This document shows, piece after piece, positions 12,069-22,206 of a stretch of 64,000 bases of DNA (within the stretch, counting starts at the first letter, position 1; each line of letters begins with the position of its first letter). Under the pieces are notes generated by a model. The model did not search any database and was not told where the DNA came from. It saw nothing but the letters and a program-made list of their open reading frames with translations. Made by a program: the position numbers and the translations under genes. The DNA is from Macrolepiota albuminosa (taxonomy: Eukaryota; Basidiomycota; Agaricomycetes; Agaricales; Agaricaceae). The stretch covers positions 316,725-380,724 of the forward strand of contig JAMWFC010000040.1 of the NCBI GenBank assembly GCA_027475525.1, read 5' to 3'.

Positions 12069-12714
12069 GCGGCATGTGGGAGGGGATACCGGCTCTTGGC
12101 ACTATGACAAACACGTCCCATCTACCGTTGTCCACCAGATCGCTTAGAGAAAGCCAGAAACTATTGACCATCTTGAAAGAAGCGTCCGCGTATGCGTATT
12201 CCTTATACCCTGTGTCAGGAATCATATCCCACCGGAGAAGTTGTTGATTCATTTTTTGTCAATTTTCTTATCAGAGAAAATAGCTTGAGCGCTCTTTTCC
12301 CAGCCAGGAAACTGATCGACGTACTGCCTGGTCCGTTAGTGTTAGCAATGCGACCTCTCGCGACTTAAAAAGTGGCAGAGTTCTCTGCTGTGGAAGAAGG
12401 CGCTGTGTGCCCAGCCGAGGTGAGGTTTAGTAACGAACGTTTATTCACATCCTGAGGGACTAATCATCAGACAGAGTACATAAAAAACAATGATATTGGG
12501 TCATGGTACTTTGGAAAGGGCGAAGGGACCTCTGAACGAAAAGTGGCGAGTATGTACAAATGACGAAGGCGGAATGTCGAATACATCAAGAGCGTGGTCT
12601 ACGTCTCGAGTTTTCAACGAGAGATACTCCAAAGTCGACGGGAATCGTTTTCAGAGTAAAACGAAACGCAGGAAAAGTAGAAGCGTGGCGTTATGCCTGG
12701 TTTGAAGCAAGGTT
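12069..12714. other. Gene-poor stretch
   Basis: No coding segment, RNA or repeat could be supported. A 71-codon open frame at 12490 has no family signature. Confidence 0.35.
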
Positions 12715-13620
12715 CTCAGGGATATGAGTCAGAGCATGGGTAGCGCCACTGCTGATGTACGGAGCTGAGAGGAAGTCGGCTCTCGTCGATTCACGAATAT
12801 GGATGCTCGCCGATTTCAGGGCAAAAGGCAAGTGGGTGATTTCTTTTTTCTTCCACTTCCTTCTGCTTGCTGACTGACTGGAGCCCAGGTATAATTTGCC
12901 TAAAATGAGGTAACAATATGCTTTCTTTCTTAAATAAGGATGGCGTGATCCCGTGTCTCCGGGAAGTTGGCGCAACTATTCTACCGACAAAACGATATCT
13001 GTACATGGGATGTGCTCTGGCGAGTGTCACACTGGTTCTTTTTTTCCTGCTTTTTCCTTTTGCGCTGGGACTCTGAACTTGATCCATGACGGTGGATTCC
13101 GAGCCTGCGCGTTTATTTTTGTGGGAATAGTAAGCTTTTCCCGATCTTGTGACGCATGGTCGATCTCTGAAATCTTTGATTTCCCGTGAGTTATCAGCCA
13201 TTCGAATTTCATTTCTCATTTATACTTTGCCACGTACTAGTGTACCGAAACACGTTCCAGACGGCGATCTTGTTGTGCGGACATATCCTTCTAATCGAAC
13301 AAGCTGGAAAAAATTCGTTGCTTCTTTCCAACAATCGGTTAAGTCCGATGAGGAGAATACTTAAAGGCTTTGGACATGGGCGGCGATGTTCCCCAACTCA
13401 CAAAGTGCACTTGGACTATGTTTTCTCTTCATCGTCTCCTCCCTGTGGCGAGCAACGCGCGTGTCCTCGAGGGTATTCGCCAAATGATTTCGACAAATGG
13501 AGGTAAGAGAGACGAGGGAGAGGTAAGCGCCCCGTTTTACGCTTCGTATCCTGCTTTTGAATGTCGATGTTCTATATCATGTCAGACCAATGATAGTAAT
13601 CGGGATATTCATAAGAGGGA
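12715..13620 (+). pseudogene. Unknown gene family, degenerate copy 1
   Basis: Several blocks here match, on the opposite strand, blocks at 30060-30930. Examples are LDMGGDVPQLTKCTWTMF against LDMGGGISRLTKRTLTMF, EVGATILPTKR against EVGATIFPTKR, and DGDLVVRTYPSN against DGDLVVRSCLSN. The order of blocks is the same, so this is one gene-like unit of at least five exons. In this copy the frame is open through the last exon (ending STNGG before GTAAGA) but stops occur upstream. Hydrophobic stretches around 13010-13130 may be membrane segments. I do not recognise the family and assign no function. Confidence 0.5.
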
Positions 13621-13955
13621 GGCACACAGCGTCGTGAATCAAGTGAAGCAAGTGAATCAGAAGGTAAACTTCACTTGGTCCATTTGTTGAGCTCGATTGC
13701 TGATTCCGAAGAGAAGAGCACCTGAGATGAGTTCTTGTTGTATATACCGTAGTTTGTAAATCAAATTTGCAATTGTATCTGTGAACTCTCCGGGCGGGAA
13801 ATCACGACGCAATTGCAATTTGTTGTTGTCTCTTTATCTGCCAGTAGCTGATTTGTTGCCTTGCATGGCCTACTAGTGCGCCATAATTTGTACCAGCCCG
13901 CAGATGGACCGTGTGTTTTGCTTTGTGCATTACATTTCTATTCATTTTTATAGAC

Positions 13956-14830
13956 ATGCCGCCTCTCAGTCGAGCCCTCTTCAAGCATGACATACGCATT
14001 CTTGACGGAGATGGTCCCTCTGTCATGGGATCCTGCCCCTCAGACCCGACTGCGATGACCGAGGAACTATACTTTCCTCAGGACCAACACGAACGTATCA
14101 TCGCAAACGCTGCGACACGTCCTACATACCCCGCCCGCCCAACGCGTTCATCCTCTTGTGGTCCTAATTCGTTTCTGAGCAGCAGGTCCCGATAAATGTC
14201 GAAAGTAATAATAGCAATAATCAATGATTGGAGGTGCGTCTCTTCTAGTCATGCCCCTGCTAAACTTTGTGAAAAGTGGCATATTAGCGGATTGACGCAA
14301 AAAAATATTAGTATGGGGCACCAAACGGATCTATACCACGGAAGTCGAGCGATCGCCGCACTCGTTCCCTCATGGCGCTTCTGGACGTCGACCCCCATCA
14401 CACCGTGCTCGCCAGCCGCCATGTCTATCCATTCAACATCACCACCATACAATGCTTCGTTAATATCTCCACCCATCTACTCACCAATTGATCACGGTTC
14501 TCAGCGAGCATCAGCCGCTTCTGGGAAGCATCGAATATTCCGGCTCTTGGTGAGATTCTTTATGCTTCCTCAGGTTCGTCCAAGTACCCTAATTTACCTT
14601 TGTCAGTCCTACATGCTACCAACGACAACGAGTGCTACGCGCCACAAAGGGAACCTTATTCTGCGTACTGGTGATCCTCGGGGCGTTTTTTTCTGTCTTA
14701 TTTGGAGGTCTCGCATACCGCTCCATACACAAACGATGTGAAGCATCTCAAACAGCTGGCCGTTTCTTACAGAGAACAAGCACGCGGATGGGAAAATAGA
14801 TCGGGGTAGATCCACTCATAATGGATTAGG
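13956..14830 (+). pseudogene. HMG-box transcription factor pseudogene
   Basis: The start at 13956 opens MPPLSRALFKHDIRILDGDG and continues through FPQDQHERIIANAATRP. A one-base deletion near 14121 then shifts the frame, in which the hallmark HMG-box entry IPRPPNAFIL appears, followed by a stop and FVSEQQVPINVESNNSNN. The IPRPPNAF motif and the N-terminal arm are typical of basidiomycete HMG-box regulators of the mating-pathway type. The rest of the box (helices 2 and 3) is not readable, and stops are frequent to about 14830. In the intact family this is a sequence-specific DNA-binding protein. Here it is clearly non-functional. Confidence 0.7.
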
Positions 14831-16277
14831 TGCTGAGATTACCCCCTTGTTCACCTGTGAAGCTTTTGTGCAGCAATCTCGCAATACTTGCCCCTACCTG
14901 CAACCTCTGGATTGAATCATTGCGCGATCAAATGTGGTAGTACGTGCCATATGATTCGGGTGTATTTGTGTTGATTGAAAGTCCTCCACTCGTTCAGGCT
15001 CTTCCTAATGCATTTGGATATCACTGATTGGTAGGTAGTTGGAGACGTAGCATCGTATTTGTGTCAGGTCAATGTATTATCAACTATTTCTCGTTTCTCC
15101 ACAAAAAAGGTAACGATGCATCGAGCATGAAGGGGAAGCACGTGTAAGTCAGGTGCATTTCATCAGGCGTCATATGGTATAACACGACCGTGGTTAATAA
15201 TAACTGGTACCGAGAATTAAGTTTATAGCTCGTGAAAGTCGTCCACCTCCATGAGGCTTTCTGCTTCCTCAGGAACAATGCATCGCAAGTAAAGCTTCCA
15301 CCTAAACTGCTATTGGAAGTTCGGAACGTCCACAGGCATAAAATTCAGACATCCATGTCATGGTATGACTAGATTACCTGAGCAGGATTTTCTGTCTGGT
15401 TTCCAGGGCCTCTCATATGCTGCCTGTATAGCTCTAGGAATAGACTACTGAAACACTTTGCTGCAGAAAAATGAAGTGGAAGTATTAGTGTGAGTTGTCG
15501 AGATTTCTACATACCTGACCGGTCATGTGCTTCTAATTCTGTTGTCCATGTTCTCCCTTGTGTAAATTCGTTCATTTCTTCTAACGTCCGGCTGTTTTGG
15601 ATCATTGATACCATTTTCATGGCTTTCGTCCTCAACCCGGTGGGGCCTTATTTGATGTTGTGTTTTCTGTTTAGAGAAACAATGACTACGATATGGAAGA
15701 TCGTACAATCAGCGGTATCAGTGTGATGGTATTGATTGAGACCATGCCGTAACGCTGCGACTTATCGATGAGGTGGACGATGTCGATGATGTTGGATCCC
15801 ACCTTCATTTCCGCTGAGACTCCAATTGAGATCTACACGTGCTTGTGTTCTTGCTGATAAAGTTGGTCACATCTCGGCAACAATATTCATAGAGTACGGA
15901 TGTTCACATTGTGTTTGGCGTGTCTGTCATTCTTTTCTCATAAACGCTGTCATTAGTCAAGATCTACTTTCAGAATGATCTCTTGTACCATGAAATGCAA
16001 CATCACCAGAGATGCGAATACTTGACAAGGCCATATCCATAATGCTCACATAATAGTCCAGAATATACCTGACAAGACTAGATAGCGAAGAGGTTTGTCT
16101 GATGGGATCGGAGAAGACCTCGTTCAGATTCCGTGATCCGTGCATTAGCCGTGAGGCGGCCTCTTCGCGACAGTGGCAGTGCACGAAAGTTCCCGTTCTC
16201 CTGCCGTCAATGGTCAACTCATAAGAGACTCACTATACACGCTGTTCCCATCTTGTATCAACCTCAATGTCCTCAGA
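14831..16277. other. Gene-poor stretch before the SAMHD1-like gene
   Basis: No supported gene, RNA or repeat over about 1.4 kb. It should contain the promoter of the split HD-domain gene. Short open frames on both strands show no domain. Confidence 0.4.
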
Positions 16278-16751
16278 ATGTCTTCTGCAATTATCGACGA
16301 TAACATTGACGTGCAAGGAGTCACCAACAGTCGAGGCGAGGTTGTCGGTGCGCGATCCGTGAAGGATCCGATACACGACATAAGTACGACTCAAAGCACT
16401 TGAATTACGTTTTTTTTTCATCCTAAGTCTTTGCTACAGTTCCATTGTCTCCACGCCTTTGTAGGTTCATTGATACGTATGTGTATAATCATGAGGTCGT
16501 TTTGGGGCTAGAAAGGACTCTGCAGGAAACAATTTCAACGGCTGCGCAATATTAAGCAGCTGGGTACATCCTACTATGTCTGGCTAGGCGCCTCGCACAA
16601 TCGTTTGGAACATTGTATTGGTATGCGATTCTGTTTTGAATGTGTTACAAAAACCGTTACACGATCTCTGTTAAAGGCGTCGCGTTCCTTGCTTGGTCTA
16701 TGGCCACACATTTGAAGAATAACCAACCTGACCTCCATATCACGGATTGTG
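16278..16751 (+). pseudogene. SAMHD1-like HD-domain dNTPase, 5' part, cut by a transposon
   Basis: Four exons: 16278-16383, 16440-16476, 16526-16620 and 16677-16751. They read [52 protein letters not shown], then [11 protein letters not shown] and [16 protein letters not shown]. This is the N-terminal half of the HD fold of SAMHD1-type dNTP triphosphohydrolases, with the first metal-binding His in the EHCIG segment. Reading stops inside exon 4 at the TG before the transposon terminus at 16752. The remainder resumes at 25123. In the family the enzyme hydrolyses dNTPs to nucleoside plus triphosphate and is regulated by nucleotides. The split should abolish function. Confidence 0.88.
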
Positions 16752-16763
16752 CATCTACAAAAA
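16752..16763 (+). repeat. Left terminal inverted repeat
   Basis: CATCTACAAAAA, preceded by target-duplication TG. It matches the inverted right end at 25109-25120 for 12 of 12 bases. Confidence 0.85.
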
Positions 16764-16991
16764 TGACGGTACCATGTGAAGAATGTTATGGCTCACGTGG
16801 TGGGTATTAGGTATGTAAGGTGCTGCCAGCTGGGTATACGCCAGGCATGGCGACGGCAGGAAGGTAAGTCACAGAAATATCATTAATGGAAAGCATGTAC
16901 CATGTAGCGTATTAACTTACAGGTATCCCACATGTAAGGCAAGAATGGACTGATATAATCAATATATACAATGTCATGGTGTTTATCCGAG

Positions 16992-19900
16992 TTACAATTC
17001 TGCATAGCCCCACTCACCCTCGAGATCCTCAGCATCGTCTTTCCCATCCCCAGGGCCCAATCCGTCATTTAAACCATCATCGCTATCTGCCTGGCATTCA
17101 TTGTTGTCCGAGTCATTCTCAGACTCATCACCTTCTGACTCTTCAACTTGAAGCTGTTGATACATTGGGTTCTCATAGCCATAATCCTCTTCTTCATCTG
17201 TCAGAGTTTCATCTTCTGTATACTGAGGCCAGAGTTCATCACTAGTTTCTGCATTGACTTGGGGCCTATCACTGTCCATCGGTGTTTCACTAGTACTAGT
17301 AGTGGCATTTGCGTGTGCAGGGGCCATATGGCTTCTGTGTCTGTCTAATAAGAATGTATTGGTTGCTTCACGGGTAGATTTGTGGCCGATGCCACCACCA
17401 CGAAAGCGCATCACCATATCTGGGTCCACAAACCTAGGTTTTTGGTAAACTTGAAGTAAACAGAGTAGAGGCAAACAAAAATCTTACATTCCAACATCAT
17501 AAAACCTATAATCCTCATCTTTTTCACTTGGAGCACGAGCACTAGTGCTGGGTGGAAGAAGCTCAGAGGTCTTACCATTGCAAAATGAAGGAATCAAATG
17601 GACTCCTCGGATAACTCGTGTGGGATCGAGAAAACCAAATGCCGCATCATCATCACTATCAACAAAACCAATTTTATGCAGCCGTCATGCTTCCCATCCA
17701 GTCTTCAAGCTCACTTCATGCCCATACCAACGCACCCAAAGAAATTCCACATGCTGAGGATCACGAGAAGTCGATTCAGGACCAGTATGAAGGACTTTCA
17801 CATGGAAGATCCCAAGAATACGGCAGAACCAGTATGGAAATGGGTTTATTCCATCTTCTCCATCTTCTCGAGATAAAACAAGAGCATTGGCATGAGTACG
17901 GGGATTGAGAGTATCTTGAGCTCGCTGACAATCATATGTTGTATAATTCACACGAATCCATTTGTGTCGGTAGATTTTGTTGCCGACAATGTGAATATGG
18001 CGACGCTGTTCAGAGGTATACATGAGAATATCACCATCATACTCTTCTTTGAGCATGTGTGCTAAGCAATAGTCTTGGAGTTTGACCAAGAATCCCTAGC
18101 CAACAAAGAAATATTAATATATATACTGACACCAATAGCTTCTTTACCTCAAGAGTGGGATCATCTTCATTTTCACCGAGCCATTGTGGAAGTATGAGAG
18201 GATGTCGGACATCTTGTGCAATGATGTGGTGATCTTGTGGAGAGCCATTGGGCAAATATTCAGTTTCATTGAACTGAAGCCAAGGTGGTGTGAAATCATT
18301 GTCATGATGCTGCTTCCGTTTGTCACCTGTCTTTGGTTTGGGGGCTTTCACTTTCATGCGATTAAGAATCCGCTGTCGACGTTCATACTTTGCAATTCCA
18401 AGTGTATAGGTACTCTTCTGAATGACAGAGAAAATTCGTTTTACTCGGCGATGGGCTAATTCTCCCTGTGAAAAAAGGCTGTTAGACTTGTGACAGACTC
18501 AGAAATATATAAAATTTAAAGTCACCGTTTGAGTTGAATAATTATCTGTGGTTCCATGCAATTTAATACACTTGACATAGTCACCAAGACTATGCAATTT
18601 GATTGTCTTAAGATTCAATTCGCGGGTTCTTGATTTTTGTTGCTTTTTTAGAGGATTGTCAGTCTTTATACTTTTTTTACCACTTAGCACTTGTGATTGA
18701 GTAGCAGCCCATGCTGCTTTTCTTCGACCATGTGCAGCAACTTCACTTGGAAGTTCCCGTGTAACATACTCGGCACAAGTTGTTTTTTTGAAGTATCGGA
18801 GTTCCTGGCCAAGTCGTGTGAGTGAGCTGTCAAGATCTTGAAGAGTTGACTCTGTGTGTAACTTCAATTTTGCGAGGGCATGCCATGTTGCCAACTCAAA
18901 GAAAAGATTAATCAAATTAGAATTGTGTGGCTCAGGGAGTAGACCTTCAAAAGCAGGAATTGAACACTGTATAATCAATTACATTATTCAATGAAATAGA
19001 CTTCAAAACAATAGATTACATACCTGAAGGATATCTTCATAGTCCCGTGCTGCTAGCTTCTTTAACCCTGCTACATCATTTGAGAATTTTCGAATTGTAT
19101 TATGTCCAAATGTTGGAGTATTTCGAAATCTGCAAGACATGTGATTAAATTACACACTCAGATGAAAAAATATTAAGAAATAACCGTCTGTTCAGTTCTT
19201 GAATAGAGTCATTTCCTGCAGCATATAAGATGCGGAGGCAGTGCTTGAGTACTGCTGCAAAAACTCCAATTTCAAATTCATGCAAAATATCGGAACAGAG
19301 TAAGTTGTGAAAGTCAAATCCAAAAGGACCAAGGCGAACAGAAAAAGCATTCTATAGAACTATTAGCCTGGTATAATTAGTTACAAAAATAGTGAGCTTA
19401 CACAAGATGAAGTAAGTGATCCATATTCAAGTAGTCCTTTGACTACAGTACTTCCATATGTGTATCCTTTTTCAAATAGTTTTCAGCGTACATTTTCAAC
19501 ACGTTTCTGGCGAGTTTCATTATCTACATGAAGTTGTTTTTGTCTCCGCTGTTGATCAGACTTTTCACCAATTTGTGAAATTTCTTCAGTCCGAATTAAG
19601 CATTGTGGACATGGATAATTAGCTAGATACTGAATGCAAATCATGAGGATTCTGAAAAAAAAAATCAATGAATGGCCAGAAAAATAAATAATATTACTGA
19701 CTTTTCTGGATAATCCATTCCATGTATCATAAACCGAGGAAAATAGCGCCGAACAACAGCATCAGGGCCAGATGAGATCAATCCATTCTGATAAATTTCC
19801 ATAAAATCATTGTCCAAAAGAATAAGCTACACAGCATTCATAATTTCACGTCACATAAATGTCATGATCTCTGCAGAGGCAGGTTGACCATATTGACTAA

Positions 19901-21481
19901 TATACCAGTCTTGAAACATGTCAGATAACTTGATAATGATTAGCTCTGAGAATTGAATAAGTAGATGATCATTTACCTTGGGTATATATGCAAGATGGTT
20001 CTCTGAATTTGATGTAGGCTTTCCTCGGATTGTTTTCCACTGATTAGCAGAATAAAAGTAGATTGGCCAAAGAGAAGCCTTGCCAAAATTAGTCAGATGT
20101 GTTGAATCTGACCAAATAGCAATTCCAAGTACAACATTTTCAATTTCATCTGTCTGAGGAAGGTTATGGACCTTCATAAACTCAGCTATGAAATTATCTG
20201 AAGTAAACATATCACCAAAAATCCGCTCATGGTGAGAACCTGGAAAAGGATTCCAGAACATTTTATAAGGATGGAGAACAAAAGTAGATGCTGCTGGCCC
20301 ATTGATAATGCTAGCAAGTACAGCACTCATAGACCGATGAGCAAGACCAGGGAGTTCAAATACAGGTGCATGGGCTTCTGAGGTATGTTTAACACCATCA
20401 CAAGGCACAGATATCTTGAGTGTTGACTGTTTCCATCCATCACTTGCTGAAAAAGGTGATGAGGCTGCCTCTCTGAAGTCATCTAGTCGTTTACTTTCTC
20501 TGCCAGCATTAAAATCCTTCAATTCCACTGTATCCCAATCATCTCGCAGGATGTAATCATGAACAAGGCGATTAACTTCAGCATCTGATTTGAGATTTGA
20601 GCCAGATAATTGCCATTCTTTGAGAAGGAATGTTGTCGGATTTTTGAATGGTGCAAAGTAAGCTGTCTTTGCAATATCAGGTGTTGAGCCAAAGGGACTC
20701 CACCATGGTTGGTTGTCAGAGGTGCTTTGGCTACTTGCAAATGTGGGAGCATTGGATGTATGAGAAAGCGAATAGAATTCTTCTGGAGTGAATGATGGTT
20801 GACCTCCAGGATAGACATGATATATACCAAAGCTATTGGGTTTGGTACAATAGATAACTGGCTCTGGAGATGGACTAGGAATAGTTTCTTGAGTTGAAGC
20901 ATCAGTGATAGGTGAAATATCATGAATAGGTGAAGGATCATGAATAAGTGGTGGTGGTGGTGGTGGCATTAAGTCTATATAGTGATAGGTGAAATATCAT
21001 GAATAGGTGAAGGATCATGAATAAGTGGTGGTGGTGGTGGTGGCATTAAGTCTATATAGCCCTTAGGCAGTCGGATGGCACGATTTGGTCTTCCAGATGG
21101 TCGAAAAGCAGGAAAAGAAGGTAGTGGGTCTTCTACAGTCCTTGGAAGAGGCAGAGGTAAAGGCAGTAACATAGAAATTCTTTCATCAGCCTGAGCATTT
21201 GAAGTACTAGCATCCTAGAAGTAAAAACTGGTAAGTTCCAAAATTATATGCATCAGATTGGGACACACTAGCAGCTCAGTCTCCTCCAATCCTGTATCTT
21301 CCATTTCTGGCCTTTGAACTCCACTCTGTGACAGTTCATCAACTTTTCTCTTGTTAAAAATATTAAGAACTTGAGTGGCCTTGCGCTGCATGAATCTGCA
21401 CTGTCTTTTGTGAGTTGACAGCCCAGAACTAGTACCAAAGGTCTTGTGGCAAGCAGGACAAGAGAAACTAGATGGTGGCAT
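16992..21481 (-). pseudogene. Plavaka (KDZ-like) transposase, decayed
   Basis: DNA transposase of the Plavaka group that Iyer and colleagues described in basidiomycetes. The likely start at 21481 gives a C2H2-type zinc finger (CPACHKTFGTSSGLSTHKRQC). Exon 1 runs 21481-21269; exon 2 starts at 21214. Family blocks follow: PGLAHRSMSAVLASIING, GIAIWSDSTHLTNFGKASLW, YPCPQCL, IPAFEGLLPEPHNSNLINL, LATWHALAKLKLHTESTL, GDYVKCIKLHGTTDNYSTQT and AHRRVKR. The tail is acidic and ends at 16992. Decay includes a 77-bp duplication (20904) that shifts the frame, stops at 19851-19853 and 19827-19829, and another near 19485. The stops fit C-to-T or G-to-A changes. I cannot place the catalytic acidic residues with confidence. 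Confidence 0.87.
20904..21059. repeat. Exact tandem duplication, period 77 bp, in the transposase gene
   Basis: Bases 20904-20980 recur exactly at 20981-21057, plus two more matching bases. The unit encodes a poly-Pro segment (MPPPPPPLIHDPSP). One copy fewer joins the two flanking reading frames. Its period equals that of the duplication at 9654. Confidence 0.97.
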
Positions 21482-22142
21482 AGTCACAGTGAGAAGAAAA
21501 GCCTCTGCTGCTGTTTGTAAAGGAGGAGAATAGATCACAGGATAAGAGTAGGAACAGGTTGTAGAATAGCACTCCTTGAAGCAGCCACAAATTGAACTTC
21601 TCAACTAGAGCAAACGAGAGGGCTAATACTACAATGTAATGCAAGTTTTTGACTAAATAAAAGAGAGAGGAGAGATGGTGAGCAAAAAAAATGAGACAAG
21701 ACTATTATATACAGACTGAGAGATCTATGAGTATTGAGGTGAGATAGCCTTACATGGCTATGGCCAACAAAGGCTTACTATATTTTATCAAACTTGTAGA
21801 TACAAATCTTTTTGATAAAGCTGCAGGGAGAGATGAGGAGGAAGCTCATTGTTGTAGAGTGAGTGTCTCACCTTGATTTCAAGCAGAGTAAAACTTGAAT
21901 AATAGGGCCTGGGGATGGGAGAATGGAGTAGACAAACTTCTGTACTCTACAAATCAACTTGGAGTGAACAATGTGTGGTGAGAGAGTGACTATGCACTCA
22001 CCTATGCTGCAATGAAGCAATCGGAAGAGAGATAGTGGTGGCAAGAGACAAGAAGGCTGTTCCTGACTCATCATCTGCTGGCACAACTATGGTGCCATGC
22101 CGAGAACGGCTTGAGTTCAAACTGTGAACAAATATCGTCACG

Positions 22143-22196
22143 ATACTGACCTTGTATTGTGTCACAAACATACTGACCTTGTGTCGTGTCACAAAC
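22143..22196. repeat. 27-bp direct tandem repeat between divergent cargo genes
   Basis: Two copies (22143-22169, 22170-22196) begin ATACTGACCTTGT and differ at two positions. They lie directly upstream of the DUF6698-like start at 22207, within the presumed shared promoter region of the transposon. Confidence 0.8.
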
Positions 22197-22206
22197 ACTT
22201 CATCAC

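Noticed and set aside
11866..12252. Overlapping 124-128 codon frames on both strands
   Set aside because: Low-complexity G-rich DNA keeps several frames open. Only the short protease-tail match on the plus strand is supported.
20519..20941. 140-codon minus-strand open frame
   Set aside because: Shadow frame of the Plavaka transposase exon; its hydrophobic composition is an effect of the other frame.
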